Assembly (NCBI RefSeq): GCF_021602585.1
Contig: NZ_BQIP01000009.1
Location: 1 to 64,000 of the forward strand
Direction of reading: 5' to 3'
Length of the DNA: 64,000 nucleotides
Source: Pseudomonas faucium
GTDB taxonomy: Bacteria; Pseudomonadota; Gammaproteobacteria; Pseudomonadales; Pseudomonadaceae
Shown here piece by piece: positions 16,330-24,796 of the stretch (position 1 is its first letter; every line of letters begins with the position of its first letter). Made by a program: the position numbers and the translations under genes. The notes under the pieces were generated by a model, which worked only from the letters and a program-made list of their open reading frames with translations, did no database searches and was not told the origin of the DNA.

Positions 16330-16409
16330 AGATGAGGGCGAGCCCGCCCTCATCGCTTTTGCCATGGCACTGTGTTTACCTATCCACCCCTTCACCCAGG
16401 GAAGCCCCC

Positions 16410-17399
16410 ATGCCCTACCCCATCGAACAGAAACTCGTCGTCGGCGTCGCCTCCAGCGCCCTGTTCGACCTGACCGACTCCGACGCCATCTACCAATCCG
16501 AGGGCGTCGACGCCTACCGCCAGCACCACGAAGCGCACCTGGACGTACCCTTCCCCAAAGGCGTGGCCTTCCCCTTCATCCGCCGCTTCCTCAGCATCAA
16601 CAAGGCCTTCCCCGAGCAGTTGCCGGTGGAAGTGGTGCTGCTCTCGCGCAACTCCCCGGAAACCGGCCTGCGCGTGTTCCGCTCGATCGACCATTACGGC
16701 CTGGACATCACCCGCGCCGCCTTCATGTCGGGCCGCTCGCCCTACGAATACATTCCCGCCTTCAACGCCTCGCTGTTCCTCAGCGCCCATGAAGGCGACG
16801 TGCAGCGCGCGATCGACGCCAACTACCCCGCCGGGCTGGTGCTGCCGACGCGCATCTACGATGACGAGATCGACACCGAGCTGCGCGTGGCCTTCGACTT
16901 CGATGGGGTGATTGCCGATGACGAGGCGGAGAGCGTGTACAAGCAGCGCCTGGACCTGACCGAATTCCAGGCCCACGAGCAGGCGCACAAGGCCGTTCCG
17001 CACCAGCCGGGGCCGTTGGCAGATCTGTATCGCAAGCTCTCGCTGATTCGCCAGCTCGAGGATCGCAAGCTGGCAGAGGATGCGCACTACAAGCGCATTC
17101 TGCGTATCGCCATCGTCACGGCGCGCAATGCACCATCGCATGAGCGGGTGGTGACGACGTTGAAGAACTGGGGGGTTTCGCCGGATGAGTCGTTCTTTCT
17201 GGGAGGGATGGAGAAAGAGCGGGTGTTGCGGATTCTCAAGCCGCATATGTTCTTTGATGACCAGCGCAGTCACTTGACCTCGGCGGCGGGGGATTTGCCG
17301 ATGGTGCATGTGCCGTTTGGGGTGGCCAATAGAGTGTTGAGCGGACAAATAGACGAGAAGCCGGGAGCGCTTCAAGCACTCAATCGCTCCCCGGATTGA
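16410..17399 (+). CDS. 5'-nucleotidase (PF06189-type)
   Basis: Cytosolic 5'-nucleotidase, 329 aa, removing phosphate from nucleoside monophosphates. The family pattern is clear in LLSRNSPETGLRVFRSI (about 82-98), ITRAAFMSGRSPYEYIPAFN and VAFDFDGVIADDEAE (about 161-175, the HAD-like acidic motif). The C-terminal HAD part follows with VTARNAP and FFDDQRSHL. The ATG at 16410 follows ggga; a longer frame upstream lacks family similarity. It appears monocistronic and ends at the left border of the lower-GC stretch. Confidence 0.87.
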   Translation: MPYPIEQKLVVGVASSALFDLTDSDAIYQSEGVDAYRQHHEAHLDVPFPKGVAFPFIRRFLSINKAFPEQLPVEVVLLSRNSPETGLRVFRSIDHYGLDITRAAFMSGRSPYEYIPAFNASLFLSAHEGDVQRAIDANYPAGLVLPTRIYDDEIDTELRVAFDFDGVIADDEAESVYKQRLDLTEFQAHEQAHKAVPHQPGPLADLYRKLSLIRQLEDRKLAEDAHYKRILRIAIVTARNAPSHERVVTTLKNWGVSPDESFFLGGMEKERVLRILKPHMFFDDQRSHLTSAAGDLPMVHVPFGVANRVLSGQIDEKPGALQALNRSPD

Positions 17400-17597
17400 T
17401 TCGACGAAGCCTGCCCACCCTTTAAGACAGCGCTTCCCTTCCACACATCGAAGACTCACAGTTCACGCACCCTAAGATGGCTATGTGCCATAATTCTGAG
17501 TCACCTAGGCCTGTTCGGGCTAAGTACCGAATGTGTCTTCACCAGAAGCAAGTACAACAAAGTCACGCCGCTCATTTCACCCAAGGGAAAAGAAGTA

Positions 17598-18065
17598 ATG
17601 GATAACGTTGAAATCAATCGCATCAGGAACGAAGCGACTAAGCAGGTGCGAGCAATCCTCGATCAACTTGAGAACGACTACCCAGGCGTAACCGAAGGGC
17701 TAGCGGCTGCGTTGGGTTCGACTGCCGGCGCTGCGGGTTCGTTTGGGGCGTTGTACATGCTGGGCGTGACAGGGCTTTCAGCACCCGGCATCACCTCTGG
17801 TTTGGCTACAGCAGGCGCACTGGTAGGCGGTGGCATGGTTGCAGGCATTGGTGTATTGGCTGCGCCTATCGCACTTCTCGGCGTAGGCGGCTATGCATTG
17901 ATGAAAAGCCGTAAGAATGCGAAGTTGGCCGCTGCCCTGGGCGAGGCGATCAGCAAGCTTTACAACATTCAAGAACGACTGATGAAAAATGCCGAGACGT
18001 TCAAAGCTGAAATTGCGGCCATCAAACAGACCATCGACATGCTCACGAGGAAGAAGCCATCGTGA
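17598..18065 (+). CDS. Gly-rich membrane-hairpin protein (155 aa), unknown function
   Basis: Not recognised. The layout is an N-terminal amphipathic helix (1-35), a Gly/Ala-rich hydrophobic core (about 38-108) long enough for two or three membrane passes with glycine-zipper spacing, then a basic SRKNAK stop and a C-terminal coiled coil (about 112-152). The order amphipathic helix, Gly-rich hairpin, coiled coil recalls small membrane-acting effectors, but no toxin family is identifiable. gggaaaagaa precedes the ATG. The downstream gene starts inside its stop codon (GTGA), so the two are made together. Base composition is lower in GC than the flanks. Confidence 0.8.
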   Translation: MDNVEINRIRNEATKQVRAILDQLENDYPGVTEGLAAALGSTAGAAGSFGALYMLGVTGLSAPGITSGLATAGALVGGGMVAGIGVLAAPIALLGVGGYALMKSRKNAKLAAALGEAISKLYNIQERLMKNAETFKAEIAAIKQTIDMLTRKKPS

Positions 18066-19420
18066 GCCACGGGCCCTACAAGGATGAAGTCAGCGCACTG
18101 GCCCTGCTGAATGATCGCTCACAAGCTATTAGTGCTGCGCATGACCAAATTGCCTCGGATATTCACCATATCCGTGAGCAGTTGCTAGCGCTTGCGCAAG
18201 GGGTGGGCAAACCTGCAGAAGAAGTGCTCGTAGGCGTCGCGCGTGAAGTCGTCGAACCGCTGAGCATCGATGTTCCTCTCGCCGATATTTATGCTCAAGC
18301 GCGTGCGAAACATCCTGATGCCTGCCTTAGTCATGTGCTCAATAACGATGATTACAGCGCGATCGATCAGCGACTGAATGCTCGGTTGCAGGCATTCAAT
18401 GCTCGCTACACGCTGGACGGATGGGACTATGCGATCGCTGGCTGCAGCGGATTGTTTTCCGGTGTGCTCGATCTTCTGTTCGTTCGCGGGCCCGCCAAAC
18501 CAGGAACGAAATGGGACACGCCCGTAGAGGGAACTTTCAACGGCTGGGTCCAGCAATTACTGAATAAATGGCTACCTCCAGAGTTATCCAAAAAATTGGG
18601 GGATGCCTGCAAGATCGGTGCACCGGACAGTTCGGTATGGACTGACCTGATCGGGGCCCCCGACAAGGTCTTGAACCCGATCAATCATCGCCTTCGTTCC
18701 TTGGCGCATGACCCGATTCTGGGCTTTTTCTACGGCGTCTATGACATGATCCACGGCACATGCACGGTGGTGGTCAATGGGCAAGTCATGCAGATACCCA
18801 GCAAGAAAGGCCCAACGCAGGGCAATCTCTTCCAATTGCTCGGCAAGATGTTCGGCCACTTGTTGTCTGACCTGAATGCTCCGTCAGCAAAAGGAAACAG
18901 AGGCATGGGGCTCCCGGCACCCTTCATGGGTCTGCTGCGCATGTTTGAAAATTTGGAAGTCGGTGGGGTTTCATTCGGTAAGCAAATCGAATGGATGTAC
19001 ACCCAGGGCTATGACTTCAGACAGTTTCTGGTGACGAGCGTGCCAGCGGTCATCATGGAAGTCATCATGCGGGTGTTCTATGTGGTGAAGCAGGTCGCGA
19101 TTAATGGAGCGACATTCTCCCAAGCCTTCATGGAAACACTGCCGGGTCGGATGAGTCCTCGCTTCAGGATCATGCTCGCCATCGCCTATGGTTCGAGCAG
19201 TGCCGTCAATGCCGGGAAAATGTACGTGAGCCGCAACCTGTTGGACCTTAACTACGCAGCCTGGATGGGCCTTGTGTGGAACGGCAGCTTCGCGTTGAAA
19301 TGGTCACTCTACGATCGTCATGTGCAATTTTGGGAAGAAGTAGAGCTCAATGAGCTGGAGCGTTTAGAGCAGCACACCGAGAAGCTTGACGATTTATTGG
19401 AGCGTTCCAGAACACTCTGA
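18062..19420 (+). CDS. Uncharacterised 452-aa protein coupled to the membrane-hairpin gene
   Basis: Not recognised. The N-terminal 60 residues are helical and charged. Hydrophobic or amphipathic stretches follow near 125-148 (AIAGCSGLFSGVLDLLFV), 220-235 (PILGFFYGVYDMI), 325-345 (SVPAVIMEVIMRVFYVVKQV) and 378-415. The C-terminus is an acidic coiled coil (EEVELNELERLEQHTEKL). It has no signal peptide; the segments suggest membrane association. The GTG start overlaps the previous stop by four bases. It is the second gene of a two-gene unit ending at a strong hairpin shared with a convergent gene. Confidence 0.8.
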   Translation: MSHGPYKDEVSALALLNDRSQAISAAHDQIASDIHHIREQLLALAQGVGKPAEEVLVGVAREVVEPLSIDVPLADIYAQARAKHPDACLSHVLNNDDYSAIDQRLNARLQAFNARYTLDGWDYAIAGCSGLFSGVLDLLFVRGPAKPGTKWDTPVEGTFNGWVQQLLNKWLPPELSKKLGDACKIGAPDSSVWTDLIGAPDKVLNPINHRLRSLAHDPILGFFYGVYDMIHGTCTVVVNGQVMQIPSKKGPTQGNLFQLLGKMFGHLLSDLNAPSAKGNRGMGLPAPFMGLLRMFENLEVGGVSFGKQIEWMYTQGYDFRQFLVTSVPAVIMEVIMRVFYVVKQVAINGATFSQAFMETLPGRMSPRFRIMLAIAYGSSSAVNAGKMYVSRNLLDLNYAAWMGLVWNGSFALKWSLYDRHVQFWEEVELNELERLEQHTEKLDDLLERSRTL

Positions 19421-19448
19421 CAGATGGCGCACGCCACGCCTCGGCATG

Positions 19449-19479
19449 CGTTCTGGCCAGCGAACCGCTGGCCAGAACG
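19449..19479. terminator. Hairpin between convergent genes
   Basis: CGTTCTGGCCAGCG-aac-CGCTGGCCAGAACG is a perfect 14-bp stem with a 3-base loop between the stops of two convergent genes. No long T-run follows in either direction. It probably ends or protects both transcripts. Confidence 0.7.
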
Positions 19480-19484
19480 TTCAC

Positions 19485-20240
19485 TTAGCTGAAGCTGATC
19501 TCGGCGGCCTGTTTCGCGTAGAGATGTTTCTGTCGCAGTGCAGCAACCTGAATTACAGCTGGGATCGTTACGCGGTATGCACTGCCTGCGATATCCACAG
19601 CTGTCCACAGCCCCGTGATTGCCCAACCAATTGGCCCCGTCAGCACAGCCATGGTTCTTGCCAATGCAGCGTTCGCTGCCAGCGAAAGACCACGTCCGAT
19701 AAGCTGCTTGAGCACAGCGTTCACAATGATCAACGTCAATTTGTAAGAGCTGAAACCGCCCGCCCGGAAAACCGCCTGGAATATACCCGTCATGGCCTCG
19801 GCCGTAAGGCCGCTGGTATTTTTCATTCCCGTTGCCGTTGCCAGCTCGCTGAGCTCCTCGGGGCTCATCCTTTCCAGCGCATCGGAAAGAATTTTCATTA
19901 ACAGGCAAGACTCGATTTTTTCAACGCTGGCGTCTTTGTTGTAGTTGACCTTCAACTTGTCACACACATCCGTCAATACCTCTTTGTACTCCACACCTTT
20001 GCCGCCACGAAAGATCGTCGCAAAGGTGTTGGCGCCGAAACACTGGATTTCGGCCGCAATGAGGTCCCAATATTCATGATGGTCGGGATGATGAGCCTTG
20101 TAGCGGTCATTGACCGTCAGTTCTTCGGTAAAGCGAACGCTGCCGTCTTTATCGTGCGTGAGGCAGTACACCAGGTCATTCAGGTCGGAAGACTCCATGC
20201 GACCCAAGAATGCCAAATCCTTGTCTTCCCGATATGCCAT
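19485..20240 (-). CDS. YaaW/UPF0174-type protein with DUF3944 N-terminus (251 aa)
   Basis: The N-terminus YREDKDLAFL followed by DLNDLVYCLTHDKDGSVRFTEELT is the DUF3944 motif. The rest matches my recollection of the YaaW / ubiquinol-cytochrome-c-chaperone-like family. A hydrophobic region from about residue 170 to 235 (KLTLIIVNAVLKQLIGRGL, VLTGPIGWAITGLWTAVDIAG) suggests membrane association. The family has no settled function. The start is preceded by aaaggacg. It converges on the membrane-hairpin pair with only a hairpin between them, suggesting they were acquired together. Confidence 0.75.
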   Translation of the reverse strand: MAYREDKDLAFLGRMESSDLNDLVYCLTHDKDGSVRFTEELTVNDRYKAHHPDHHEYWDLIAAEIQCFGANTFATIFRGGKGVEYKEVLTDVCDKLKVNYNKDASVEKIESCLLMKILSDALERMSPEELSELATATGMKNTSGLTAEAMTGIFQAVFRAGGFSSYKLTLIIVNAVLKQLIGRGLSLAANAALARTMAVLTGPIGWAITGLWTAVDIAGSAYRVTIPAVIQVAALRQKHLYAKQAAEISFS

Positions 20241-20355
20241 TTAAAACGTCCTTTTCATCCAGTCTGCTTAGGTCAAGGCAGCAGCACGCTGCCATCATTC
20301 AGGAATACACCCAGCTGTTCGCCTCACGACCACTACTCGCAGGGTGGCGCGCACG

Positions 20356-21072
20356 CTATGCAGCACGTCGCCTCGTCGCCCGCAAGCGTTGCTCAAGGAG
20401 CAGGACTACGCCTGGGTAATGCCTACCCTTGTTGCAGTAGTCTGCATTTCCGATTTGCGGAAAAATAAATGCAAAATCGCGATCGTCGCTGTACTCGCCG
20501 ATACAGCCAATAGATTCAAGCCAGGGTTCAAGGTAGGCTTTCACTTTCGTTTCGCAGACGTCCCCCAACTTGCCACCTTCAGGGCAAACTTCTTTAAGGG
20601 GAATGGTCGGAACGACAAAGGTCGCTGCGAACCTGCAATTGGCTTCATGTACTTGTAGATCACCCGCGTCATGCCAGGCTGCTCGCTTTGCCTGGGCAAC
20701 ATAGGAGTAGCCATCCGCGCGTGTTCCGATTGGCTGGTTGGCCTGCTTTGCCTCAAAAGCGAAGCTGATTTCTGGAGACCTTACATACAGGTCGCATCGA
20801 CCATTGCGCAACTTGTCACCGTGATCGACACCCGGTGACAACGTTCTCATACGTTTCGACGTTGTAAACTCTTCCAGCGCAACCCAACCCTCGAGCGTCC
20901 ATGCTGCCCCAGCCAGCGTACTGAGGATGGCGCGCTCGTTGTACCACCATGGATTGTCTTGAAAACTTGTGGTGTAGCGCTGAATAGTAGCGATCCAGGC
21001 TGTCAGTAACTTATGCAGTTCAGTATTAGGGCCTTGGGCAGACACCTTCTTCCATGTACTTTCCGCTACCAC
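20356..21072 (-). CDS. Putative PD-(D/E)XK-like nuclease (238 aa)
   Basis: Uncharacterised. Residues near 90-112 hold GRCDLYV, then a strand, then FAFEAKQA, fitting the D...(E)xK catalytic core of restriction-like nucleases. A possible upstream acidic residue lies in YNERAILSTLAGAAW (about 44-58). No DNA-recognition domain is apparent. The start is a GTG with a weak site. Lower GC and its place at the right end of the four-gene cluster support a common accessory origin. Restriction-like or repair roles are both possible. Confidence 0.6.
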   Translation of the reverse strand: MVAESTWKKVSAQGPNTELHKLLTAWIATIQRYTTSFQDNPWWYNERAILSTLAGAAWTLEGWVALEEFTTSKRMRTLSPGVDHGDKLRNGRCDLYVRSPEISFAFEAKQANQPIGTRADGYSYVAQAKRAAWHDAGDLQVHEANCRFAATFVVPTIPLKEVCPEGGKLGDVCETKVKAYLEPWLESIGCIGEYSDDRDFAFIFPQIGNADYCNKGRHYPGVVLLLEQRLRATRRRAA

Positions 21073-21156
21073 GATAGTCTCTTTACCGGCTGTAAAAAAT
21101 CGAATGATATCATGCTGCCATCACTTCGCAAGAACACCTAAGACAGGAAGTCCCCC

Positions 21157-21687
21157 ATGCAACGAATCGTCATCCTAGGCAACGGCGGCAGCGGCAAGTC
21201 CACCCTCGCCCGCGCCCTGGGCGAACGCCTGAACCTGTCCGTGGTGCACCTGGACAAACTCTTCTGGGAACCCAACTGGACCGAACCCGACGCCGAACAA
21301 TTCCGTGAGCGTGTACGCGAGGCGGTTGCGGGCGACACCTGGGTGTGCGAAGGCAACTATGCGCGGCGCACGTTCGACCTGCGCCTGCCACGGGCGGATC
21401 TGATCATCTGGCTCGACACGCCTCGGCTCACCTGTTTCATGCGGGTGCTGCTGCGCCTGCTGCGTAACCAGCCGCGGCCTGATCGTGCGGCAGGTTGCGA
21501 GGAAAGGTTCGATTTGGCGTTTCTCAAGTTCGTGTGGACGTTCGACCAGGGCTACCGGCCAGGCATCGAAGCGGTTCGCGAGAAAGTCGGGCCGCAAGTG
21601 CCTACGCTGCATCTGCGTGGCAAGCGGCAAATCAGGGCGTTTCTCGAAGGGCTGGGCGCCCCTGCATCGATGGTGAACGGAGTTTAA
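21157..21687 (+). CDS. P-loop kinase-like ATPase (topology-modulation/FlaR type)
   Basis: Protein of 176 aa related to adenylate/shikimate kinase-like P-loop proteins. Walker A GNGGSGKST spans residues 8-16, a LDKLFWEPNW motif follows at 32-41, and LIIWLDTP near residue 85 resembles the Walker B region. Arginine-rich RVLLRLLRNQPRPDR forms the lid. Family annotation as topology modulation protein is historical; the substrate is unknown. The start is preceded by aggaag. Confidence 0.8.
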   Translation: MQRIVILGNGGSGKSTLARALGERLNLSVVHLDKLFWEPNWTEPDAEQFRERVREAVAGDTWVCEGNYARRTFDLRLPRADLIIWLDTPRLTCFMRVLLRLLRNQPRPDRAAGCEERFDLAFLKFVWTFDQGYRPGIEAVREKVGPQVPTLHLRGKRQIRAFLEGLGAPASMVNGV

Positions 21688-21745
21688 GCTGCGCGACAGG
21701 GTCTACCCATTGAGGTGAGCTAGCCGCCATTGTGCGAGGTGGTGC

Positions 21746-22516
21746 ATGACCCTGATTCCCGACCTGAATGGCAAGGCCAATGTGCTGGTATGCGGTGCGA
21801 GCCGCGGTATCGGCTTGGCGCTGTGTGCGGCTTTGCTGGCCCGCGATGATGTGGGCCAGGTTTGGGCTGTGTCACGCGATGCGACACGCAGTGACGGGCT
21901 CGCAGGCCTCGCCAAGGAGCACGCTGAGCGCGTTGCGCTGATGGATTGTGATGCGCGTGATGAGCCTGCGCTTGCAGCACTTGCGAGTGAGGTCGAGCGT
22001 ACTTGCAACCATCTTCACCTGGTCATCAGCACGTTGGGCATTCTCCATCAGGAAGGAGCGCGGGCCGAGAAATCGTTGGCACAGCTGGACCTTGCCGGGC
22101 TACAGGCGAGCTTCGCGACCAATGCATTCGCGCCGATATTGTTGCTCAAGCATTTGCTGCCGCTGTTGCGCAAAGGGCCCGCCACGTTTGCCGCGCTGTC
22201 GGCCAGGGTCGGGTCTATTGGCGACAATCGCTTAGGTGGGTGGTACAGCTATCGGGCGAGCAAGGCGGCGCTGAACCAGTTGCTGCATACCGCGAGCATC
22301 GAGCTGAAACGCCTGAATCCGGCGGCCACGGTATTGGCACTGCACCCGGGAACGACCGACACAGCGTTATCGCGCCCTTTCCAAGGAAATGTGCCGGCAA
22401 AAAAACTGTTCGAGCCTGCGTTTGCAGCCCAACGCATTCTTGAGCAGATCGAACGGCTTGACCCATCCCGCAGCGGTGGGTTCTGGGCCTGGGACGCCCA
22501 ACCGATCGAATGGTGA
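21746..22516 (+). CDS. Short-chain dehydrogenase/reductase, CsgA-like
   Basis: SDR of 256 aa. The NAD(P)-binding motif is GASRGIG (residues 17-23), the catalytic serine probably in ALSARVGSI, and YSYRASK (about 167-173) supplies Tyr and Lys. The C-terminal HPGTTDTALSRPFQ is typical of the CsgA/C-factor subgroup of cytosolic reductases. The substrate is unknown. It lies downstream of the P-loop kinase gene, with a 58-base gap, so a short operon is possible. Confidence 0.87.
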   Translation: MTLIPDLNGKANVLVCGASRGIGLALCAALLARDDVGQVWAVSRDATRSDGLAGLAKEHAERVALMDCDARDEPALAALASEVERTCNHLHLVISTLGILHQEGARAEKSLAQLDLAGLQASFATNAFAPILLLKHLLPLLRKGPATFAALSARVGSIGDNRLGGWYSYRASKAALNQLLHTASIELKRLNPAATVLALHPGTTDTALSRPFQGNVPAKKLFEPAFAAQRILEQIERLDPSRSGGFWAWDAQPIEW

Positions 22517-22519
22517 CTC

Positions 22520-22556
22520 TGTGTAGGAGCGGCCTTGTGTCGCGATGGGCCGCGCA
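22520..22556. repeat. REP-like element
   Basis: 'gtaggagcggccttgtgtcg' followed by cgatgggccgcg resembles another P. putida-group repeat. It lies between converging genes. Confidence 0.6.
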
Positions 22557-22570
22557 GAGGCCCCATCCCC

Positions 22571-23260
22571 TCAAGGCCGCATCAACGGCTCGATCCCGAT
22601 CCATTGCTTGACCGGGTGATGACACAGCTCAAGCGGTGGAATCTGCACCTCGCGCCCCTGAACATCCAACGTGCCCAAGTGAATGGTCCACTTGGAGTCG
22701 GCATTGAACTTGTCCGTCGGGAAGATCACATAAGCGGAGCCATGCCGCTTGTTGTTGGTGACCCGGGCAATTTTCCTTTGCACTTCCTCGCTATTGATAG
22801 CGTATGGCGAAGGCCGTGCGTAGTTCGGGTGGAAAACCGGCGCGTCATAGTCCCCGCCCCCCAGGTATACCTCGGGCCTTGCCTTGAGCTGCAAGCCATC
22901 TTCAAAGGTGATGTACGCCTCGCGGCTGTCGTAGACAATCGGCAGCGGCGGCGCCCCTCGGCCCTCTTCGTTGTAGGCGACCAACTGCACATAGAACTCC
23001 GGCCTCAGATACTTCTCGCCCGGGTATTGAACATGCAGAAGTTGCTGGAACGGCTGGTCGCGCCAGCGGGACGGGTAATCGTACAGGTAAGTTTCCAGAC
23101 GGACCGTTGTCTCTCCCTGCGGCCCGGGCACTTTGAATGCGTGCTCGGTTTCGCAGAGGTCGGCATAGGCAGCGCGTTCACGTTTCCAGGGGACGCAGGC
23201 GGTTAGCGAGGCCACTGCCAGCAATAGCAGGAAGGAGCTTGCGTGTTTCAGGTGAGTCAT
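22571..23260 (-). CDS. Putative lipoprotein (229 aa)
   Basis: N-terminal lipobox SLTAC (Cys near residue 21) after a hydrophobic signal, so it is probably attached to the outer or inner membrane. The mature part is rich in aromatic and proline residues with no known domain. I chose the ATG at 23260 because cttgaggt precedes it and it places the signal peptide correctly. A 38-codon gene ends four bases upstream of this start, so the two appear to form one operon. Confidence 0.8.
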   Translation of the reverse strand: MTHLKHASSFLLLLAVASLTACVPWKRERAAYADLCETEHAFKVPGPQGETTVRLETYLYDYPSRWRDQPFQQLLHVQYPGEKYLRPEFYVQLVAYNEEGRGAPPLPIVYDSREAYITFEDGLQLKARPEVYLGGGDYDAPVFHPNYARPSPYAINSEEVQRKIARVTNNKRHGSAYVIFPTDKFNADSKWTIHLGTLDVQGREVQIPPLELCHHPVKQWIGIEPLMRP

Positions 23261-23264
23261 GACC

Positions 23265-23381
23265 TCAAGTTCGCATGCGCTTGGCGGCACCAATGACCAT
23301 GAAAGCCGCACCCGGTATCCAGATTCCCGGATTCGAAGTGCCCAAACCCACCACAAGCAGCGCAATACCTATAGCCAACAT
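23265..23381 (-). CDS. Small membrane protein (38 aa)
   Basis: ATG at 23381 with gaggga eight or so bases upstream, stop at 23265. The product starts MLAIGIALLVVGLGTSNPG, continues with IWIPGAAFMVIG and ends in basic KRMR. That makes two short hydrophobic stretches joined by a Pro/Gly turn. It ends four bases before the lipoprotein gene. Not recognised as a family; judged real from ribosome site, spacing and composition. Confidence 0.65.
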   Translation of the reverse strand: MLAIGIALLVVGLGTSNPGIWIPGAAFMVIGAAKRMRT

Positions 23382-23544
23382 CAGCGTTCTCCCTCACTGG
23401 AATATCCATCGCACAAGCGGCCCATTTAAGCATAAAGATGGCCACTGTCATCTAATGCCAAGTCGATGACGCCAAATGAAAAGCACCCTGGCGCTACATC
23501 TGGATACTGACTTCCGCAGCTCAAGCAATCGAAGGGAATTCAGG

Positions 23545-24786
23545 ATGAAGTTCAGTTTCATAGAGGGCTCACGCCTTAGCCGTCGGCGCGTGCTGCGCGA
23601 TGCTTTTGCCCTCGCAATCGCGACCAGCCCATTGGCCGGCTTGGCCAAGGCAGCCAACGAGCGCGCAGATGACGTCAGTGTTGCCGCAGGCCCACGGCCC
23701 CTGGTGCAGTACCCGCAAAAACGCCCGCTGACGCTGGTCACCACCCGCCCTCCCCATCTCGAAACCCCGTTCCGCGTTTTCAACGACGGGCCGATTACGC
23801 CGAATGACGCGTTCTTTGTCCGCTACCACTTGGCCAACTTTCCTACCAGCATTGACCCAGACAGCTACCGCCTGACGATCAAGGGCGCGGTCGATACGCC
23901 ACTGTCACTCTCCCTGGCCGAACTCAAAGCGCTTGGCGAACCGGTGGAAGTGGTGGCCGTGAATCAATGCTCGGGCAACAGCCGCGCCTTCTCGATGCCG
24001 CGCGTGTTCGGCGCCCAGTTGGGCAATGGCTCCATGGGTAACGCCCGTTGGCTGGGCGTGCCGCTCAAGGCGGTGCTGGAAAAGGCCGGCGTGAAAGCCG
24101 AGGCGAAACAGGTGACGTTCGATGGCCTCGACAAACCGGTGCTTGCGACCACGCCAGACTTCATCAAGGCGCTGGATATCGACCACGCCATGAACGGCGA
24201 GCCCATGATTGCCTGGTCCATGAACGGCGAAGAAATACCCTTGCTCAATGGCTACCCCATACGCCTCGTGGTGCCGGGCTATTTCGGCACCTATTGGGTC
24301 AAGCACCTGAGCGAGATCGACGTGCTCGACCACACCTATGAAGGGTTCTTCATGGCCAAGGGTTACCGCGTGCCGGACAACGACTGTTTCTGCGTCCCCC
24401 CCGGTACCGCGCCGACGAATACGCGGCCAATTGCCAAGCTGCCTGTACGAAGCTTCATCACCAGCGTTAGTCACGGCGACGTGTTGCCGCTGAAACAATC
24501 CCTTGTGCTCAAGGGCATTGCCTTTGATGGCGGTGCCGGAATCGGCAAAGTGGAAGTGTCGGTCGACGGCGGCAAACAGTGGCGTGAAGCCGCATTGGGG
24601 CAGGACCTCGGCCGCTTCTCGTTCCGCGAGTGGACATTACTGATCAACTTCGCCCACCGAGGCGCGACGCAATTAATGGTGCGGGCCACCAGTAACGCCG
24701 GCGAAACCCAGCCACTGCGGGCTGGCTGGAACCCGGGTGGGTACCGGCGCAACGTCGTCGAAACAACTCACGTGACCATTGCCTGA
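23545..24786 (+). CDS. sorA: Periplasmic sulfite dehydrogenase-like molybdopterin subunit (SorA type)
   Basis: Sulfite-oxidase-family protein of 413 aa. A Tat signal (SRRRVLRDAFALAIATSPLAG, residues 10-30) indicates export folded with cofactor. The Moco-binding domain holds the essential Cys in VAVNQCSGNSRAF (about 139-151). The dimerisation domain occupies the last 120 residues (GKVEVSVDGGKQWREA). It oxidises sulfite to sulfate and passes electrons to the cytochrome c encoded next. The ATG at 23545, with gaaggga upstream, fits the Tat signal. The next gene follows after ten bases with a strong ribosome site. Confidence 0.87.
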   Translation: MKFSFIEGSRLSRRRVLRDAFALAIATSPLAGLAKAANERADDVSVAAGPRPLVQYPQKRPLTLVTTRPPHLETPFRVFNDGPITPNDAFFVRYHLANFPTSIDPDSYRLTIKGAVDTPLSLSLAELKALGEPVEVVAVNQCSGNSRAFSMPRVFGAQLGNGSMGNARWLGVPLKAVLEKAGVKAEAKQVTFDGLDKPVLATTPDFIKALDIDHAMNGEPMIAWSMNGEEIPLLNGYPIRLVVPGYFGTYWVKHLSEIDVLDHTYEGFFMAKGYRVPDNDCFCVPPGTAPTNTRPIAKLPVRSFITSVSHGDVLPLKQSLVLKGIAFDGGAGIGKVEVSVDGGKQWREAALGQDLGRFSFREWTLLINFAHRGATQLMVRATSNAGETQPLRAGWNPGGYRRNVVETTHVTIA

Positions 24787-24796
24787 AGGAGCTCGC

